The notes beneath the pieces were generated by a model. The model saw nothing but the letters and a program-made list of their open reading frames with translations, had not been told where the DNA came from and did not search any database. Position numbers and translations under genes: made by a program. Shown one piece after another: positions 1 to 8,000 of a stretch of 64,000 nt of DNA. The DNA comes from Candidatus Corynebacterium faecigallinarum (GTDB taxonomy: Bacteria > Actinomycetota > Actinomycetes > Mycobacteriales > Mycobacteriaceae): positions 62,001-126,000 of the forward strand of contig DWVP01000023.1 of assembly GCA_019120175.1 (NCBI GenBank), in the 5' to 3' direction. Each line of letters opens with the position of its first letter. The first letter of the stretch is position 1.

Positions 1-2
1 CC

Positions 3-398
3 AAGCCGGGTAAGAAGCCGAAGGGCGGCGCTGCTGCCGCTGCCGCCAGCGCCGGCAATGTCGCGACGGTGTCCGGAGAGGACGCCGGGGACGCTCAGGA
101 CGCTCAGGACGCCCTGGAGGGCCGGGACGGTGCCGAGGTCGTCAAGGATGCTTCTGCGGTCTCCCAGGCCTCCAGCGGCTCCGCTGAGGGCGCCGGCTCC
201 TCCTCCAAGTTGGATGACGAGCAGGCCCGGAAATACCGCGCCCAGGCCGAGGCGATGACCCCCGAGGCCCTCGACTCCGCCATCACCCGACTGCAGGACG
301 TCATCGACAACCCGCCGTCGAAGAACCAACGAAAGAAGCGTGGCCGGAACCTCGAGTTCCTCGCCATCCTGGAGGACGTCAAGCAGTCCAAGGCCTGA
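3..398 (+). CDS. yidC: C-terminal tail of a membrane protein insertase, probably YidC (5' end outside window)
   Basis: The reading frame is open from the first bases and ends in TGA at 396-398, so only about 131 C-terminal residues are present. The visible part is low-complexity: a Lys/Pro start (KPGKKPKGG), Ala- and Ser-rich stretches, and a basic end (KNQRKKRGR followed by LEFLAILEDV). No catalytic or membrane segment lies in this part. The YidC call rests on position, because in corynebacteria yidC directly precedes rsmG-parA-parB, and on the known charged cytoplasmic tails of actinobacterial YidC. A Jag/KhpB protein is less likely because no R3H-type sequence is visible. Confidence 0.5.
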   Translation, partial: KPGKKPKGGAAAAAASAGNVATVSGEDAGDAQDAQDALEGRDGAEVVKDASAVSQASSGSAEGAGSSSKLDDEQARKYRAQAEAMTPEALDSAITRLQDVIDNPPSKNQRKKRGRNLEFLAILEDVKQSKA

Positions 399-411
399 CT
401 CCCCTCGCACC

Positions 412-440
412 GACGCCCCGACCTTCATGGTCGGGGCGTC
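412..440 (+). terminator. Hairpin between yidC tail and rsmG
   Basis: A perfect 12-bp stem: GACGCCCCGACC at 412-423 pairs with GGTCGGGGCGTC at 429-440 across a five-base loop. There is no strong T-tract. It separates the upstream gene from rsmG, which has its own -10 element at 470-475. Confidence 0.7.
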
Positions 441-469
441 CTGCTGTCTGGGATGGAGTCCACTGCCGC

Positions 470-475
470 TATGCT
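470..475 (+). promoter_or_regulatory. -10 element of a leaderless rsmG transcript
   Basis: TATGCT ends seven bases before the GTG at 483. Transcription would then start at or next to the start codon. No convincing -35 hexamer is visible. Confidence 0.5.
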
Positions 476-482
476 GGACCTC

Positions 483-1130
483 GTGAGTATCGACGACGTT
501 CCAGAGATCCCCGCCATCGCCACCGAGGTCTTCGGTGACCGTGCAGCACTGGCTGTGTCCTACGCTGGCTGGCTGGCGGACGCCGGCGTTGTCCGTGGGC
601 TGATCGGCCCACGTGAGGTTCCCCGCCTGTGGGACCGGCACATTCTGAACAGTGCCGTGCTGGGCGATGTCATCGACGGGGGGGCTCGTGTGGTGGATGT
701 AGGCTCCGGTGCCGGGCTTCCCGGTATCCCGCTGGCGATCGCCCGCCCGGATCTGACTGTCCAGCTGGTGGAGCCGCTGCTGCGACGGGCTACCTTCCTC
801 AAGGAGGTCGTTGACGATCTGGGTTTGACCAATGTCGAGGTGTACCGGGGTCGTGCCGAGGAGAAGGACATCATCTCCGCGGTGGGTGGCGCGGACGTGG
901 TGACCTCCCGCGCCGTCGCCCCGGTCGGACGTCTCATCCGGTGGTCGCTGCCCTTGGCGCGTAAGGGCGGTGCGGTGAAAGCGCTCAAGGGTTCCTCCGT
1001 GACCGAAGAGCTGGTGCGCGATCGCAATGAGATCCGTAAGGCCGGAGGATCCGACGGTGAGGTCGTGTCGGTCGGCGAGGGTGTGTTGTCGCAGCCGACG
1101 TTCGTGGCCGTGGTGGAGCGACGCCGCTGA
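483..1130 (+). CDS. rsmG: 16S rRNA (guanine527-N7) methyltransferase RsmG
   Basis: RsmG (GidB) methylates N7 of G527 in 16S rRNA using S-adenosylmethionine; its loss gives low-level streptomycin resistance in other bacteria. The protein is 215 residues, normal for the family. The SAM-binding loop VDVGSGAGLPG is at about residues 71-81 and LWDRHILNS lies in the conserved N-terminal region. I chose the GTG at 483 because the -10 hexamer TATGCT lies seven bases upstream; an ATG at 453 would add ten residues but sits inside the promoter. It follows the yidC tail and precedes parA, the usual actinobacterial order. Confidence 0.93.
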   Translation: MSIDDVPEIPAIATEVFGDRAALAVSYAGWLADAGVVRGLIGPREVPRLWDRHILNSAVLGDVIDGGARVVDVGSGAGLPGIPLAIARPDLTVQLVEPLLRRATFLKEVVDDLGLTNVEVYRGRAEEKDIISAVGGADVVTSRAVAPVGRLIRWSLPLARKGGAVKALKGSSVTEELVRDRNEIRKAGGSDGEVVSVGEGVLSQPTFVAVVERRR

Positions 1131-1203
1131 GCGTCAGTGGGGGCGATGTGACGCTGAATGACATTGTTGTCATTTCGGTCCGGTGCATCGAAGCGACGGC
1201 CGA

Positions 1204-1219
1204 TGTTTCACGTGAAACC
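1204..1219 (+). promoter_or_regulatory. parS centromere site 1
   Basis: TGTTTCACGTGAAACC matches the universal parS consensus (TGTTTCACGTGAAACA) at 15 of 16 positions. It lies in the rsmG-parA gap. ParB loads here as a CTP-dependent clamp and spreads. Confidence 0.95.
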
Positions 1220-1278
1220 TCCGTTGTTCACACGCGGGAAGGCGACTACTGTTGAGGGTTAGACGGGGACACCGTGAA

Positions 1279-1294
1279 TGTTTCACGTGAAACC
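1279..1294 (+). promoter_or_regulatory. parS centromere site 2
   Basis: A second copy, TGTTTCACGTGAAACC, lies 75 bp after the first and about 50 bp before parA. Together they place a ParB nucleation region in the parA promoter area. Confidence 0.95.
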
Positions 1295-1324
1295 CCTCCC
1301 CCGCCTCGTGACCGTCCGGGGCAA

Positions 1325-1330
1325 TACACT
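1325..1330 (+). promoter_or_regulatory. Candidate parA -10 element
   Basis: TACACT lies 15 bases before the parA ATG, with a weak AAAGGT ribosome site between them. No clear -35 is seen. ParB spreading from the nearby parS site could affect this promoter (inference). Confidence 0.4.
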
Positions 1331-1345
1331 GTGCAAAGGTAGTTC

Positions 1346-2287
1346 ATGATTCCATCTGAGTGGGATGACACCCCCATCGCTGATGCCGCCCGTCGGGCAG
1401 CGCGCATTCAGAGCCCAGAGCGTCTCACCCTGAACCGGCCCTCAACGACCCGTATCCTCACGGTGTCGAATCAGAAAGGTGGTGTCGGCAAGACCACCTC
1501 AACGGTGAACCTGGCGTGGGCGTTGGCACTGCACGGGATGAAGGTTCTGGTCGTCGACCTCGACCCGCAGGGTAACGCCTCGACTGCTTGCGGTGCCGAG
1601 CACCGGATGGGCACACCGTCCAGCTATGAGCTGTTGATCGGTGAGAAGAAGCCGGATGAGGTCATCCAGGTGAACTCGGAAAACGAGAATCTGCATTGCA
1701 TTCCGGCGACCATCGATCTCGCCGGAGCGGAGATTGAACTGGTGTCGATGGTCCGGCGTGAGTACCGACTCATCGATGCGCTACGTAGGAGCTATCTGGC
1801 TGAGTCCGGATACGATTACGTCTTCATCGACTGCCCGCCGTCCCTGGGCCTTCTCACGATCAACGCCATGAACACTGCCACCGAGGTGCTCATCCCGATC
1901 CAGTGTGAGTACTACGCCCTGGAGGGTGTGGGGCAGCTCCTCAACAACATCACGATGATCCGCGAGCACCTGAACCCGAGACTGCATGTCTCCGCCGTGC
2001 TGTTGACGATGTACGACGCCCGGACGAAACTGTCGGAGCAGGTCGCCGAGGAAGTCCGGACCCACTTCGGCAGTGCTGTTCTCGAGAACCAGATACCACG
2101 GAGCGTCAAGGTCTCGGAAGCTCCCGGCTACGGCAAGACCGTTCTTCAGTATGACCCGGGTTCGCGGGGTTCCCTCGCCTACTTCGATGCTGCAGTGGAG
2201 CTCGCCGAGCGCGGCGACTACCTGCCGCTGGAAGAGACCGGCCCCATCGGCGTCGCGCCTGAGCTTCACACCACGGAGAAGAACTGA
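1346..2287 (+). CDS. parA: Chromosome partitioning ATPase ParA
   Basis: ParA is a Walker-type ATPase that binds nucleoid DNA as an ATP dimer and moves ParB-parS complexes; in actinobacteria it also links the origin to the polar scaffold (DivIVA/Wag31). The protein is 313 residues. The deviant Walker A motif KGGVGKTT is at about residues 44-51, followed by the switch DLDPQGNAS and the Walker B region [12 protein letters not shown] family-typical N-terminal extension of about 35 residues precedes the ATPase fold. The TGA overlaps the parB ATG by one base, so the two genes form an operon and are probably translationally coupled. Confidence 0.97.
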   Translation: MIPSEWDDTPIADAARRAARIQSPERLTLNRPSTTRILTVSNQKGGVGKTTSTVNLAWALALHGMKVLVVDLDPQGNASTACGAEHRMGTPSSYELLIGEKKPDEVIQVNSENENLHCIPATIDLAGAEIELVSMVRREYRLIDALRRSYLAESGYDYVFIDCPPSLGLLTINAMNTATEVLIPIQCEYYALEGVGQLLNNITMIREHLNPRLHVSAVLLTMYDARTKLSEQVAEEVRTHFGSAVLENQIPRSVKVSEAPGYGKTVLQYDPGSRGSLAYFDAAVELAERGDYLPLEETGPIGVAPELHTTEKN

Positions 2288-3471
2288 TGACTGAAAAGAA
2301 GAAGAAGCCGGCCGCTCCCCAGATGCCGAAAGCCGAGACTCAACGCGGCGGACTGGGCCGGGGACTCGGCGCACTGATTCCCACCGGGCCCTCGAAGCCT
2401 CGTCTGGGCGCGGGCGCTGCCGATGTGATTCTCGGTACCGGACACCCCTCCCCCGCCGGCGCGTCAGTGACTCGCGGCGCCGAGAAGTCATCATCGGATG
2501 GCTCCACCGCTCCCGGATCGTCGACCGTCACGCGCGGCGGAACGTCATCCGGAACCGACTCTGCTACCTCGACAGGTCAGCGTCACAGTGACGTTTCTCT
2601 GGCGGGGGCTAGTGAGGGTGTAAGTTCCGTCAGTGACGCCGCTGAAACTCCGAATGACTTCGGTGCCAGCTATCGTGAGATTCCGATCGCTGAGATCCGG
2701 CGGAATGTGAAGAATCCCCGTGAGGTCTTCGAGGAGGAGCCGCTCAACGAGCTCGTTCACTCGATCAAGGAGTTCGGCCTTCTTCAGCCGATCGTCGTCC
2801 GCCCGCTCGAGGCCAATAGTTTCGAACTCATCATGGGTGAGCGCCGCCTCCGTGCGTCCAAACTTGCCGGCCTCGAGCTCATCCCCGCCATCGTTCGCGA
2901 GACCGATGACGAAGACATGCTCCGCGATGCTCTCCTGGAGAACATTCATCGTGTCCAGCTCAACCCGCTTGAAGAGGCCAGCGCATACCAGCAGCTGCTG
3001 GAGGAGTTCGGCGTCACCCAGGGTGAGTTGGCCAAGCGACTGGGGCGCTCCCGTCCGCTGATCACCAATATGCTGCGACTGCTGCAGCTGCCGGTCACCA
3101 CACAGCGCAAGGTGGCTGCAGGTGTGCTCAGTGCTGGCCATGCCCGTGCTCTGCTGGGCGTGAAGACCGGACAGGAGGACCAGGAGCATCTGGCAGACCG
3201 GATCGTTGCCGAAGGGCTCAGTGTGCGTGCGACCGAGGAGGCTGTCGTCCTGCTCAACCGCGGTGACGGTCAGGAGAAGTCGCAGCGAAAGCGCGCAGTG
3301 CGTGAACAGCCCGAGGCGGTCCAGCACTGGGCGTCGTCCGCAGCGGACGCCCTCGATACCCGCGTGACCGTCCAGATGGGTGCCCGCAAGGGAAAGATCG
3401 TCGTTGAGTTCGGCGACGAGGACGACTTCGAACGCATCACTGATCTGCTGAAGCTCCCTCGCGAAGACTAG
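2287..3471 (+). CDS. parB: Chromosome partitioning protein ParB
   Basis: ParB is a CTP-dependent DNA clamp that loads at parS and stimulates ParA. The protein is 394 residues. A Lys-rich start and a Ser/Thr/Gly-rich linker (to about residue 125) precede the CTP-binding ParB/Srx domain, where IPIAEIRRN and the GERR loop of [10 protein letters not shown] are visible. The helix-turn-helix domain around [11 protein letters not shown] and [14 protein letters not shown] follows, then a C-terminal dimerisation domain ending in [10 protein letters not shown]. Four matching parS sites flank the operon. Confidence 0.97.
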   Translation: MTEKKKKPAAPQMPKAETQRGGLGRGLGALIPTGPSKPRLGAGAADVILGTGHPSPAGASVTRGAEKSSSDGSTAPGSSTVTRGGTSSGTDSATSTGQRHSDVSLAGASEGVSSVSDAAETPNDFGASYREIPIAEIRRNVKNPREVFEEEPLNELVHSIKEFGLLQPIVVRPLEANSFELIMGERRLRASKLAGLELIPAIVRETDDEDMLRDALLENIHRVQLNPLEEASAYQQLLEEFGVTQGELAKRLGRSRPLITNMLRLLQLPVTTQRKVAAGVLSAGHARALLGVKTGQEDQEHLADRIVAEGLSVRATEEAVVLLNRGDGQEKSQRKRAVREQPEAVQHWASSAADALDTRVTVQMGARKGKIVVEFGDEDDFERITDLLKLPRED

Positions 3472-3476
3472 GTCAA

Positions 3477-3492
3477 TGTTTCACGTGAAACC
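3477..3492 (+). promoter_or_regulatory. parS centromere site 3
   Basis: TGTTTCACGTGAAACC begins six bases after the parB stop codon. Confidence 0.95.
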
Positions 3493-3501
3493 AGGGGGTG
3501 G

Positions 3502-3517
3502 GGTTTCACGTGAAACA
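3502..3517 (-). promoter_or_regulatory. parS centromere site 4 (inverted)
   Basis: GGTTTCACGTGAAACA is the exact reverse complement of the other three copies, nine bases after site 3. The pair downstream of parB is therefore arranged head to head. Confidence 0.95.
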
Positions 3518-3598
3518 TCAGTTACCAGAACCACAGCAAAAGCCGCACTGTCTCTATAAGTCCCGGTAGACTGATAGCGGACGACGTAAGGAGCGCCG

Positions 3599-4300
3599 GT
3601 GGAGATCAGGTACAGTGCACTTCGCCTTGACGGTGATGCCCAAGTGGAGGCCGACGCTGCCCGAGATACCTTCTGGGAACTCCCTCCCGGGGAAGAATCC
3701 GATGACGCGGTCTTCGACAAGCAGATGTGGGTCCAGACCGTGATGTACCGGTGGGGCATCTGCGGCTACACCGCGTACGTCAGTACCGGCGACGTCGGAA
3801 GCGGTGAACGTGCAGCGGCATCAGTGTTCTTCGCTCCCCCGTCCTACTTTCCCGGCTCCTTGGCCATGCCCTCTGGTCCGGTCTCCGGTGACGCGATCCT
3901 GATCTCGAATGTCTTCGTGGATCAGCCCTACATGGGTCTGTATCTCGAGCACAGCCTGATCGACACCGTCGTCACTGAGGCAGAGCGACGTGGCATCGTA
4001 GCTGTGGAGGCCTTCGGACGCAATGACGCCGACACTCCGGAGGGTTCCTACTTCCCGGAGGGCTACCACGGGTGGGAGGAGCGTCCGCACAGTGGTGACC
4101 TTGAGGGCGCCCCGGTGCTGTCGGCGGACATCCTGGAACAGCAGGGCTTCGAGATTATCGGAAAACACCCGCGCTTTCCCCGGTACCGCAAGGACCTGAA
4201 CAGTGCGGCATCCCTGTTCAGTGACTTCGAGGCGGACACGCACGCCTTGCTGAACAATTCGGCCCCGCTGAGCACCGTACTCGGCGGCCAGCGGGCCTGA
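3599..4300 (+). CDS. GNAT-like protein of the parB neighbourhood (Rv3916c position)
   Basis: This 233-residue protein lies where mycobacteria carry Rv3916c, between parB and cwlM. It has a GNAT-like core: a strand with ILISNVFVDQPYMG followed by a helix with SLIDTVVTEAERRG, then VAVEAFGR and a late EQQGFEIIG segment typical of acetyltransferase C-terminal halves. The usual R/Q-x-x-G-x-G/A acetyl-CoA loop is not clear, so activity and substrate are unknown. The GTG start is supported by a TAAGGAG ribosome site about five bases upstream and a TAGACT -10 at 3567-3572. Synteny is stronger evidence than sequence motifs here. Confidence 0.75.
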   Translation: MEIRYSALRLDGDAQVEADAARDTFWELPPGEESDDAVFDKQMWVQTVMYRWGICGYTAYVSTGDVGSGERAAASVFFAPPSYFPGSLAMPSGPVSGDAILISNVFVDQPYMGLYLEHSLIDTVVTEAERRGIVAVEAFGRNDADTPEGSYFPEGYHGWEERPHSGDLEGAPVLSADILEQQGFEIIGKHPRFPRYRKDLNSAASLFSDFEADTHALLNNSAPLSTVLGGQRA

Positions 4301-4366
4301 CGGCGGGATCAGGCCCCAGAGCCACGCGAAGGGCCCTCCAGGAGACTCAGGCGGGTTCTAACCCCT

Positions 4367-5557
4367 TCAGGACCCGGACTCCGCCGCCAACAGGTCAGCA
4401 AAGCGGTAGGTGCCGGTTGGTGCAGTGTCGGCGTCCAGCAGGTACAGCCGTTTCACGGCAACCACCAGCGCCTCTGCGATGGTGTCCCGGGCATCTGAAT
4501 CGGTCAGCACAGCGACATCATCTGGGTTCGACAGGTAACCGACGACGAATTGCACGGCCGGCATCTGTGTCATCCGGAGAATATCCCAGGTCCTGCGGTG
4601 GCTGTGAAGACTGGTCAACGAGGTCCGGGCCGACACCTCACGCAGGATATAGTTCGACAGCTTCTCGCCGCTCACAGAGGACCGTCCGATTTCGGAGCCG
4701 AAGTAGAACGAAGCGGCACCATGTGCGCGCTCGTTCGGGTAGGAGTCTGCTCGCAGAGAGATCATCAGGTCCGCACCAAAAGCATTCGCGATCGAGGCCC
4801 GGTCCAGGTGCGAGGGGTTACCGGTCCGCGGTCGCGAGATGATCGTCTCGATACCTGCGGCGATCATCCGGCCTTCGGTCCTGGTCGCCAGGTCCCACAG
4901 GATCTCCTCTTCGGTGATCGGTCCGTAGGGCCCCTTGACGATCTGGCCGTGCTCACCATCGCCCAGGCCCGGATCGAGCACGATCCGCTTGCCGGTGAGT
5001 TGCGGACCCGCGGCACGGATCCGTTCCTTCTCGCGGATGGCCTGGGGTGACCCACCGGTGATCCGACGGCCGAGGTAGCGCAGTGACCGCAGGGTGGACG
5101 GGCCGCAAATGCCGTCGACGGTCAGACCGTAGTTCAGCTGGTAGAGCCGTACTGCGGAGTGCGTCTCCTCCCCGAAGTGGCCGTCCACCCGGCTGGTGAA
5201 GAACCCCAGGTCCAGCAGGTGTGACTGGAGCTCGGCGACGTCGTCACCGACGAAGTACGCACCGGGCGGCTGCAGGGACAACACCCGTGCGCCGAGAGTG
5301 TACGAGGCCTCGCGGAGGGCACGCAGCGTGCCGTCGGTGATCGTCCCGTCAGCGTCGATCCCACGATGCTGCTGGAAAGCCTGAATCGCCGTTTCCAGCG
5401 CAGGATCGAAGTACTCGTCCTCCGGGGTCCACTGCTGGGAACCATCGCCAGCGGCATCACCATCGAAACCGTCGATGAAGCCGAGCCGGGCGAGAGTTCC
5501 CCGCACCTCGGCTACGCGGGGACTGCTGTCCCCTACCCGAAACCTGTCTCCGTACAT
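4367..5557 (-). CDS. cwlM: CwlM-type N-acetylmuramoyl-alanine amidase homologue lacking zinc ligands
   Basis: In mycobacteria CwlM is a cytoplasmic regulator that, when phosphorylated by PknB, activates MurA at the first step of peptidoglycan synthesis. This protein (396 residues) has two peptidoglycan-binding-like repeats (about 10-85 and 100-165; note HRGIDADGTI and NYGLTVDGICGPSTLR) and an amidase_3 fold from about 190. No signal peptide is visible. The amidase zinc histidines are replaced: the DPGHG position reads DPGLGD and the S-I-H-A position reads SLRADS, leaving only an acidic TEEE. It is therefore probably non-catalytic. ATG at 5557 has a GGTGG site; a GTG at 5566 is an alternative. 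It follows trxA by 17 bases. Confidence 0.88.
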   Translation of the reverse strand: MYGDRFRVGDSSPRVAEVRGTLARLGFIDGFDGDAAGDGSQQWTPEDEYFDPALETAIQAFQQHRGIDADGTITDGTLRALREASYTLGARVLSLQPPGAYFVGDDVAELQSHLLDLGFFTSRVDGHFGEETHSAVRLYQLNYGLTVDGICGPSTLRSLRYLGRRITGGSPQAIREKERIRAAGPQLTGKRIVLDPGLGDGEHGQIVKGPYGPITEEEILWDLATRTEGRMIAAGIETIISRPRTGNPSHLDRASIANAFGADLMISLRADSYPNERAHGAASFYFGSEIGRSSVSGEKLSNYILREVSARTSLTSLHSHRRTWDILRMTQMPAVQFVVGYLSNPDDVAVLTDSDARDTIAEALVVAVKRLYLLDADTAPTGTYRFADLLAAESGS

Positions 5558-5574
5558 CGAAACCACCAGATCCG

Positions 5575-5901
5575 CTACGCAGTGAGACCGTCGAGTACTG
5601 CCACGAGATCGTCCTTGGACTGTCTACCGTGGAGTTCGACGACCTTCTTGCCGTCCTTGAACACCATCAGGGCAGGGATGCTCATGACCTGGAACATGGC
5701 AGCCAGGCCGCGCTCCTCCTCGACGTTCACCTTGGCCACGGACACCTTGTCGGCGTAGTCGGCAGCGATCTCGTTGATCGTCGGCTCCATCTGCAGGCAC
5801 GGTTGACACCAGCCTGCCCAGAAATCGACAAGCACGGGCTGCTCGGCATCAATGACGCTCGAGCGGAAGGATTCCTGCGTCACGGCGACGGGTTGGTTCA
5901 T
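5575..5901 (-). CDS. trxA: Thioredoxin with a WCQPC active site
   Basis: A 108-residue thioredoxin, equivalent in position to mycobacterial TrxC, reduced by the TrxB encoded next to it. The fold is complete: VLVDFWAGWC, then the cis-Pro region VMSIPALMVFKDG and the C-terminal helix. The active site at residues 31-35 is WCQPC instead of the canonical WCGPC. ATG at 5901 is chosen because GGAGA lies seven bases upstream; upstream codons do not resemble thioredoxin. A TAGGAT -10 lies further upstream. It is co-oriented with trxB and cwlM. Confidence 0.95.
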   Translation of the reverse strand: MNQPVAVTQESFRSSVIDAEQPVLVDFWAGWCQPCLQMEPTINEIAADYADKVSVAKVNVEEERGLAAMFQVMSIPALMVFKDGKKVVELHGRQSKDDLVAVLDGLTA

Positions 5902-6051
5902 TCGTGAATCTCCTGGGGTTGGGCACACGTATGAACGCGATCCTACCCGTACGGGTCGCCAACTACACTCTCCGGAGCGTCACGGTCCCGACACGATTTC
6001 GTCACGCTTGCGTCAAGGCCGGTATGAACGCGGAATCGGCGGACCCGGCAC

Positions 6052-6090
6052 CTGTCAGGGGTCTGTCACACGCCTGTCACCTGCCTGTCA
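6052..6090. promoter_or_regulatory. Four CTGTCA direct repeats with exact 11-bp spacing between trxB and trxA
   Basis: CTGTCA starts at 6052, 6063, 6074 and 6085. Three copies share the longer CCTGTCA. The array lies about 150 bp upstream of trxA and 40 bp after the trxB stop. Direct repeats phased at one helical turn are typical of cooperative binding by response regulators or similar dimers. No known regulator is assigned. Confidence 0.5.
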
Positions 6091-6132
6091 GGTGCCTCTG
6101 GGGACTGTCTCCATGCAGCCTCCCGAGGCTGT

Positions 6133-7068
6133 CTACAGCGCAGCCAGGTACGCCTCGGCGTCCAGCGCGGCGCGGCAGCCCGAGCCGGCGGCGGTGATGG
6201 CCTGCTGGTAGTGCGAGTCCACCAGGTCACCAGCAGCGAAGACACCGGGCAGCGAGGTCGCGGTGGACGGCTCGGCGACCTTGACATAGCCGTTGTCCTG
6301 CAGCTCGACCTGGCCCTCGAAGACCGTGGTCCGCGGATCGTGGCCGATGGCGACGAACATGGCGTCCATCGGGACCTCACGGGTCTCGCCGGTGACGGTG
6401 TCCTTCAGCTTCAGGGCCTGGACGGTCCCCTCGCCGAGGACCTCCTCCACTGTGGCGTTCATGATCATGTCGATCTTCGGGTTGTTGCGGGCGCGCTCCT
6501 CCATGATGGCGGAGGCACGGAACTCGCCACGGCGGTGAATGATAGTCACCTTGTCGCCGAACTTGGTGAGGAAGTCGGCCTCCTCCATCGCCGAGTCGCC
6601 ACCGCCGATGACGGCGATCTGCTTCTCCTTGAAGAAGAACCCGTCGCAGGTCGCGCACGCCGAGACACCGTGGCCCAGCAGCGCTTCCTCGCCAGGAACA
6701 CCCAGGTAGCGCGGAGCGGCACCGGTGGCGAGCACCACGGTGCGGGCGTGGAACTCCTCATCGTCGGTGAAGACCTTCTTGATGCCGCCGGCGAGCTCGA
6801 CCCGCTCGACGTCCTCCATGCGCAGATCCGCACCGAAACGCTCGGCCTGGTTGCGCATGTCATCCATCAGCGCCGGGCCCATGATGGACGCCGGGAAGCC
6901 GGGGAAGTTCTCGACCTCGGTGGTCTGCATCAGCAGACCGCCGAAATCCATCCCCTCGAAGACCAGCGGCTTGAGTTCGGCGCGTGCGGCGTAGATGGCG
7001 GCGGTGTAACCGGCGGGGCCGGAGCCGATGATGATGATGTCGTGGACGGTGGGGGTGGAATCGCTCAT
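6133..7068 (-). CDS. trxB: Thioredoxin reductase
   Basis: FAD flavoprotein that reduces thioredoxin with NADPH. The protein is 311 residues from the chosen start. It has the FAD motif [10 protein letters not shown] (about 11-20), the redox-active CATC at 138-141, the NADPH motif IGGGDSA (about 154-160) and the C-terminal FAD motif [15 protein letters not shown]. The ATG at 7068 is chosen because a TAGAAT -10 ends seven bases upstream, which makes a leaderless mRNA likely; in-frame ATGs at 7086 and 7107 fall in or before that promoter. It lies between sigM and trxA. Confidence 0.97.
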   Translation of the reverse strand: MSDSTPTVHDIIIIGSGPAGYTAAIYAARAELKPLVFEGMDFGGLLMQTTEVENFPGFPASIMGPALMDDMRNQAERFGADLRMEDVERVELAGGIKKVFTDDEEFHARTVVLATGAAPRYLGVPGEEALLGHGVSACATCDGFFFKEKQIAVIGGGDSAMEEADFLTKFGDKVTIIHRRGEFRASAIMEERARNNPKIDMIMNATVEEVLGEGTVQALKLKDTVTGETREVPMDAMFVAIGHDPRTTVFEGQVELQDNGYVKVAEPSTATSLPGVFAAGDLVDSHYQQAITAAGSGCRAALDAEAYLAAL

Positions 7069-7075
7069 GCAGATG

Positions 7076-7081
7076 ATTCTA
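7076..7081 (-). promoter_or_regulatory. -10 element of a leaderless trxB transcript
   Basis: On the minus strand TAGAAT is followed by seven bases and then the ATG at 7068. The hexamer fits the corynebacterial TANNNT consensus. Confidence 0.5.
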
Positions 7082-7117
7082 GCCATGTTGTCCAGCCCCC
7101 GAAGCACCTCGTGGTGA

Positions 7118-7148
7118 GTGCGTCACCAGGCAGTCGCGAGTGACGCAC
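7118..7148 (-). terminator. Inverted repeat between sigM and trxB
   Basis: GTGCGTCAC (7118-7126) and GTGACGCAC (7140-7148) form a 9-bp stem with a 13-base loop. It has no T-tract. It could be an attenuator that separates sigM from trxB, which has its own promoter. Confidence 0.4.
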
Positions 7149-7163
7149 GACTCACTCCCCCGC

Positions 7164-7742
7164 TCACTCTTCGGTGAGCCGTTGTCGCAGTTGCGCCCGG
7201 GCACGGGCACGCCGGGACTTCACCGTCCCCACCGGCACACCGAGATGCTCGGCTGTGCGGTCCAACGGCCAGTCGTGGACCTCGGTGCACATGAACACAT
7301 CCCGTAGCCCCGGATGCAGGCTGTTCACCGCGTCATTCAGGACGAGACGCTGCACCGCGCGTCCGGCGTCCACCGCCCGACGGCACGTCAGCTCGGGCAG
7401 CGGAACATCCTGGTCGAGAGACTGATGGGAGTCCTCGTTGCGCCGGGATATCCGACGGACGTGGCTCAATGCGGTATTGCGCGCGATGGTGCACAGCCAG
7501 GACGCCGCGGATCCGGCTCCCCGGAACGTCGCTGCGGTGCGGTGGACCTTCAGCAGTGCGTCCTGAAGCAGGTCGGCGCGGTCGTCGTACGGGACGCCCG
7601 CCTGGCTCAACGTCCAGTTCAACAGCACGCGGTGCCGGTCGACGAGCTGCGCGAACGCTTCCCCGCAGCCGGCGTGGTGGCGACGCAGTAGTTCGGCGTC
7701 GGACAGTTCAGGCGCAGATGGAACAGTCAATGCAATGGTCAT
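7164..7742 (-). CDS. sigM: ECF sigma factor SigM
   Basis: RNA polymerase sigma factor of the extracytoplasmic-function type. In corynebacteria SigM controls disulfide and oxidative stress genes, including thioredoxin genes. The protein is 192 residues. Region 2 is seen at FAQLVDRHRVLLNWTLSQ through LLQDALLKVHR, and region 4 at LHPGLRDVFMCTEVHDWPLDRTAEHLGVPVGTVKSR. ATG at 7742 is used; a GTG at 7748 is possible behind GGGGGA. A TACAGT hexamer at 7837-7842 (minus strand) may be the promoter. No anti-sigma gene lies between sigM and trxB, unlike M. tuberculosis, where rsmA follows sigM. Confidence 0.9.
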   Translation of the reverse strand: MTIALTVPSAPELSDAELLRRHHAGCGEAFAQLVDRHRVLLNWTLSQAGVPYDDRADLLQDALLKVHRTAATFRGAGSAASWLCTIARNTALSHVRRISRRNEDSHQSLDQDVPLPELTCRRAVDAGRAVQRLVLNDAVNSLHPGLRDVFMCTEVHDWPLDRTAEHLGVPVGTVKSRRARARAQLRQRLTEE

Positions 7743-7965
7743 GGTCACGAATCCCCCGGATTCTGTGTCTTCTCCCCTGCCCTCCACCGTCCCCGCGGTG
7801 AAGAGTCCTCCTACAGCACTTCTGCTGTGCCCTTCACTGTAGCGCGACTCTGCGGCCCGGTAAAGGTTTTGCGGAAAAATCTAGTTGTCGACTCCGCTGT
7901 CGTGCCCGGTGTCCCCGCTGAACTCCGGCTCCTCCATACCCGGCAGTGGCCGCGCGCTCCTTCGT

Positions 7966-8000
7966 ATCGCCTGTATTGCCTGTATCGCCTGCATCGCCAC
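7966..8000 (+). repeat. 9-bp microsatellite in the HsdR remnant
   Basis: Variants of the 9-mer CCTGTATTG/CCTGTATCG repeat about four times, corresponding to a Gly-Asp-Thr repeat on the minus strand. Confidence 0.7.
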
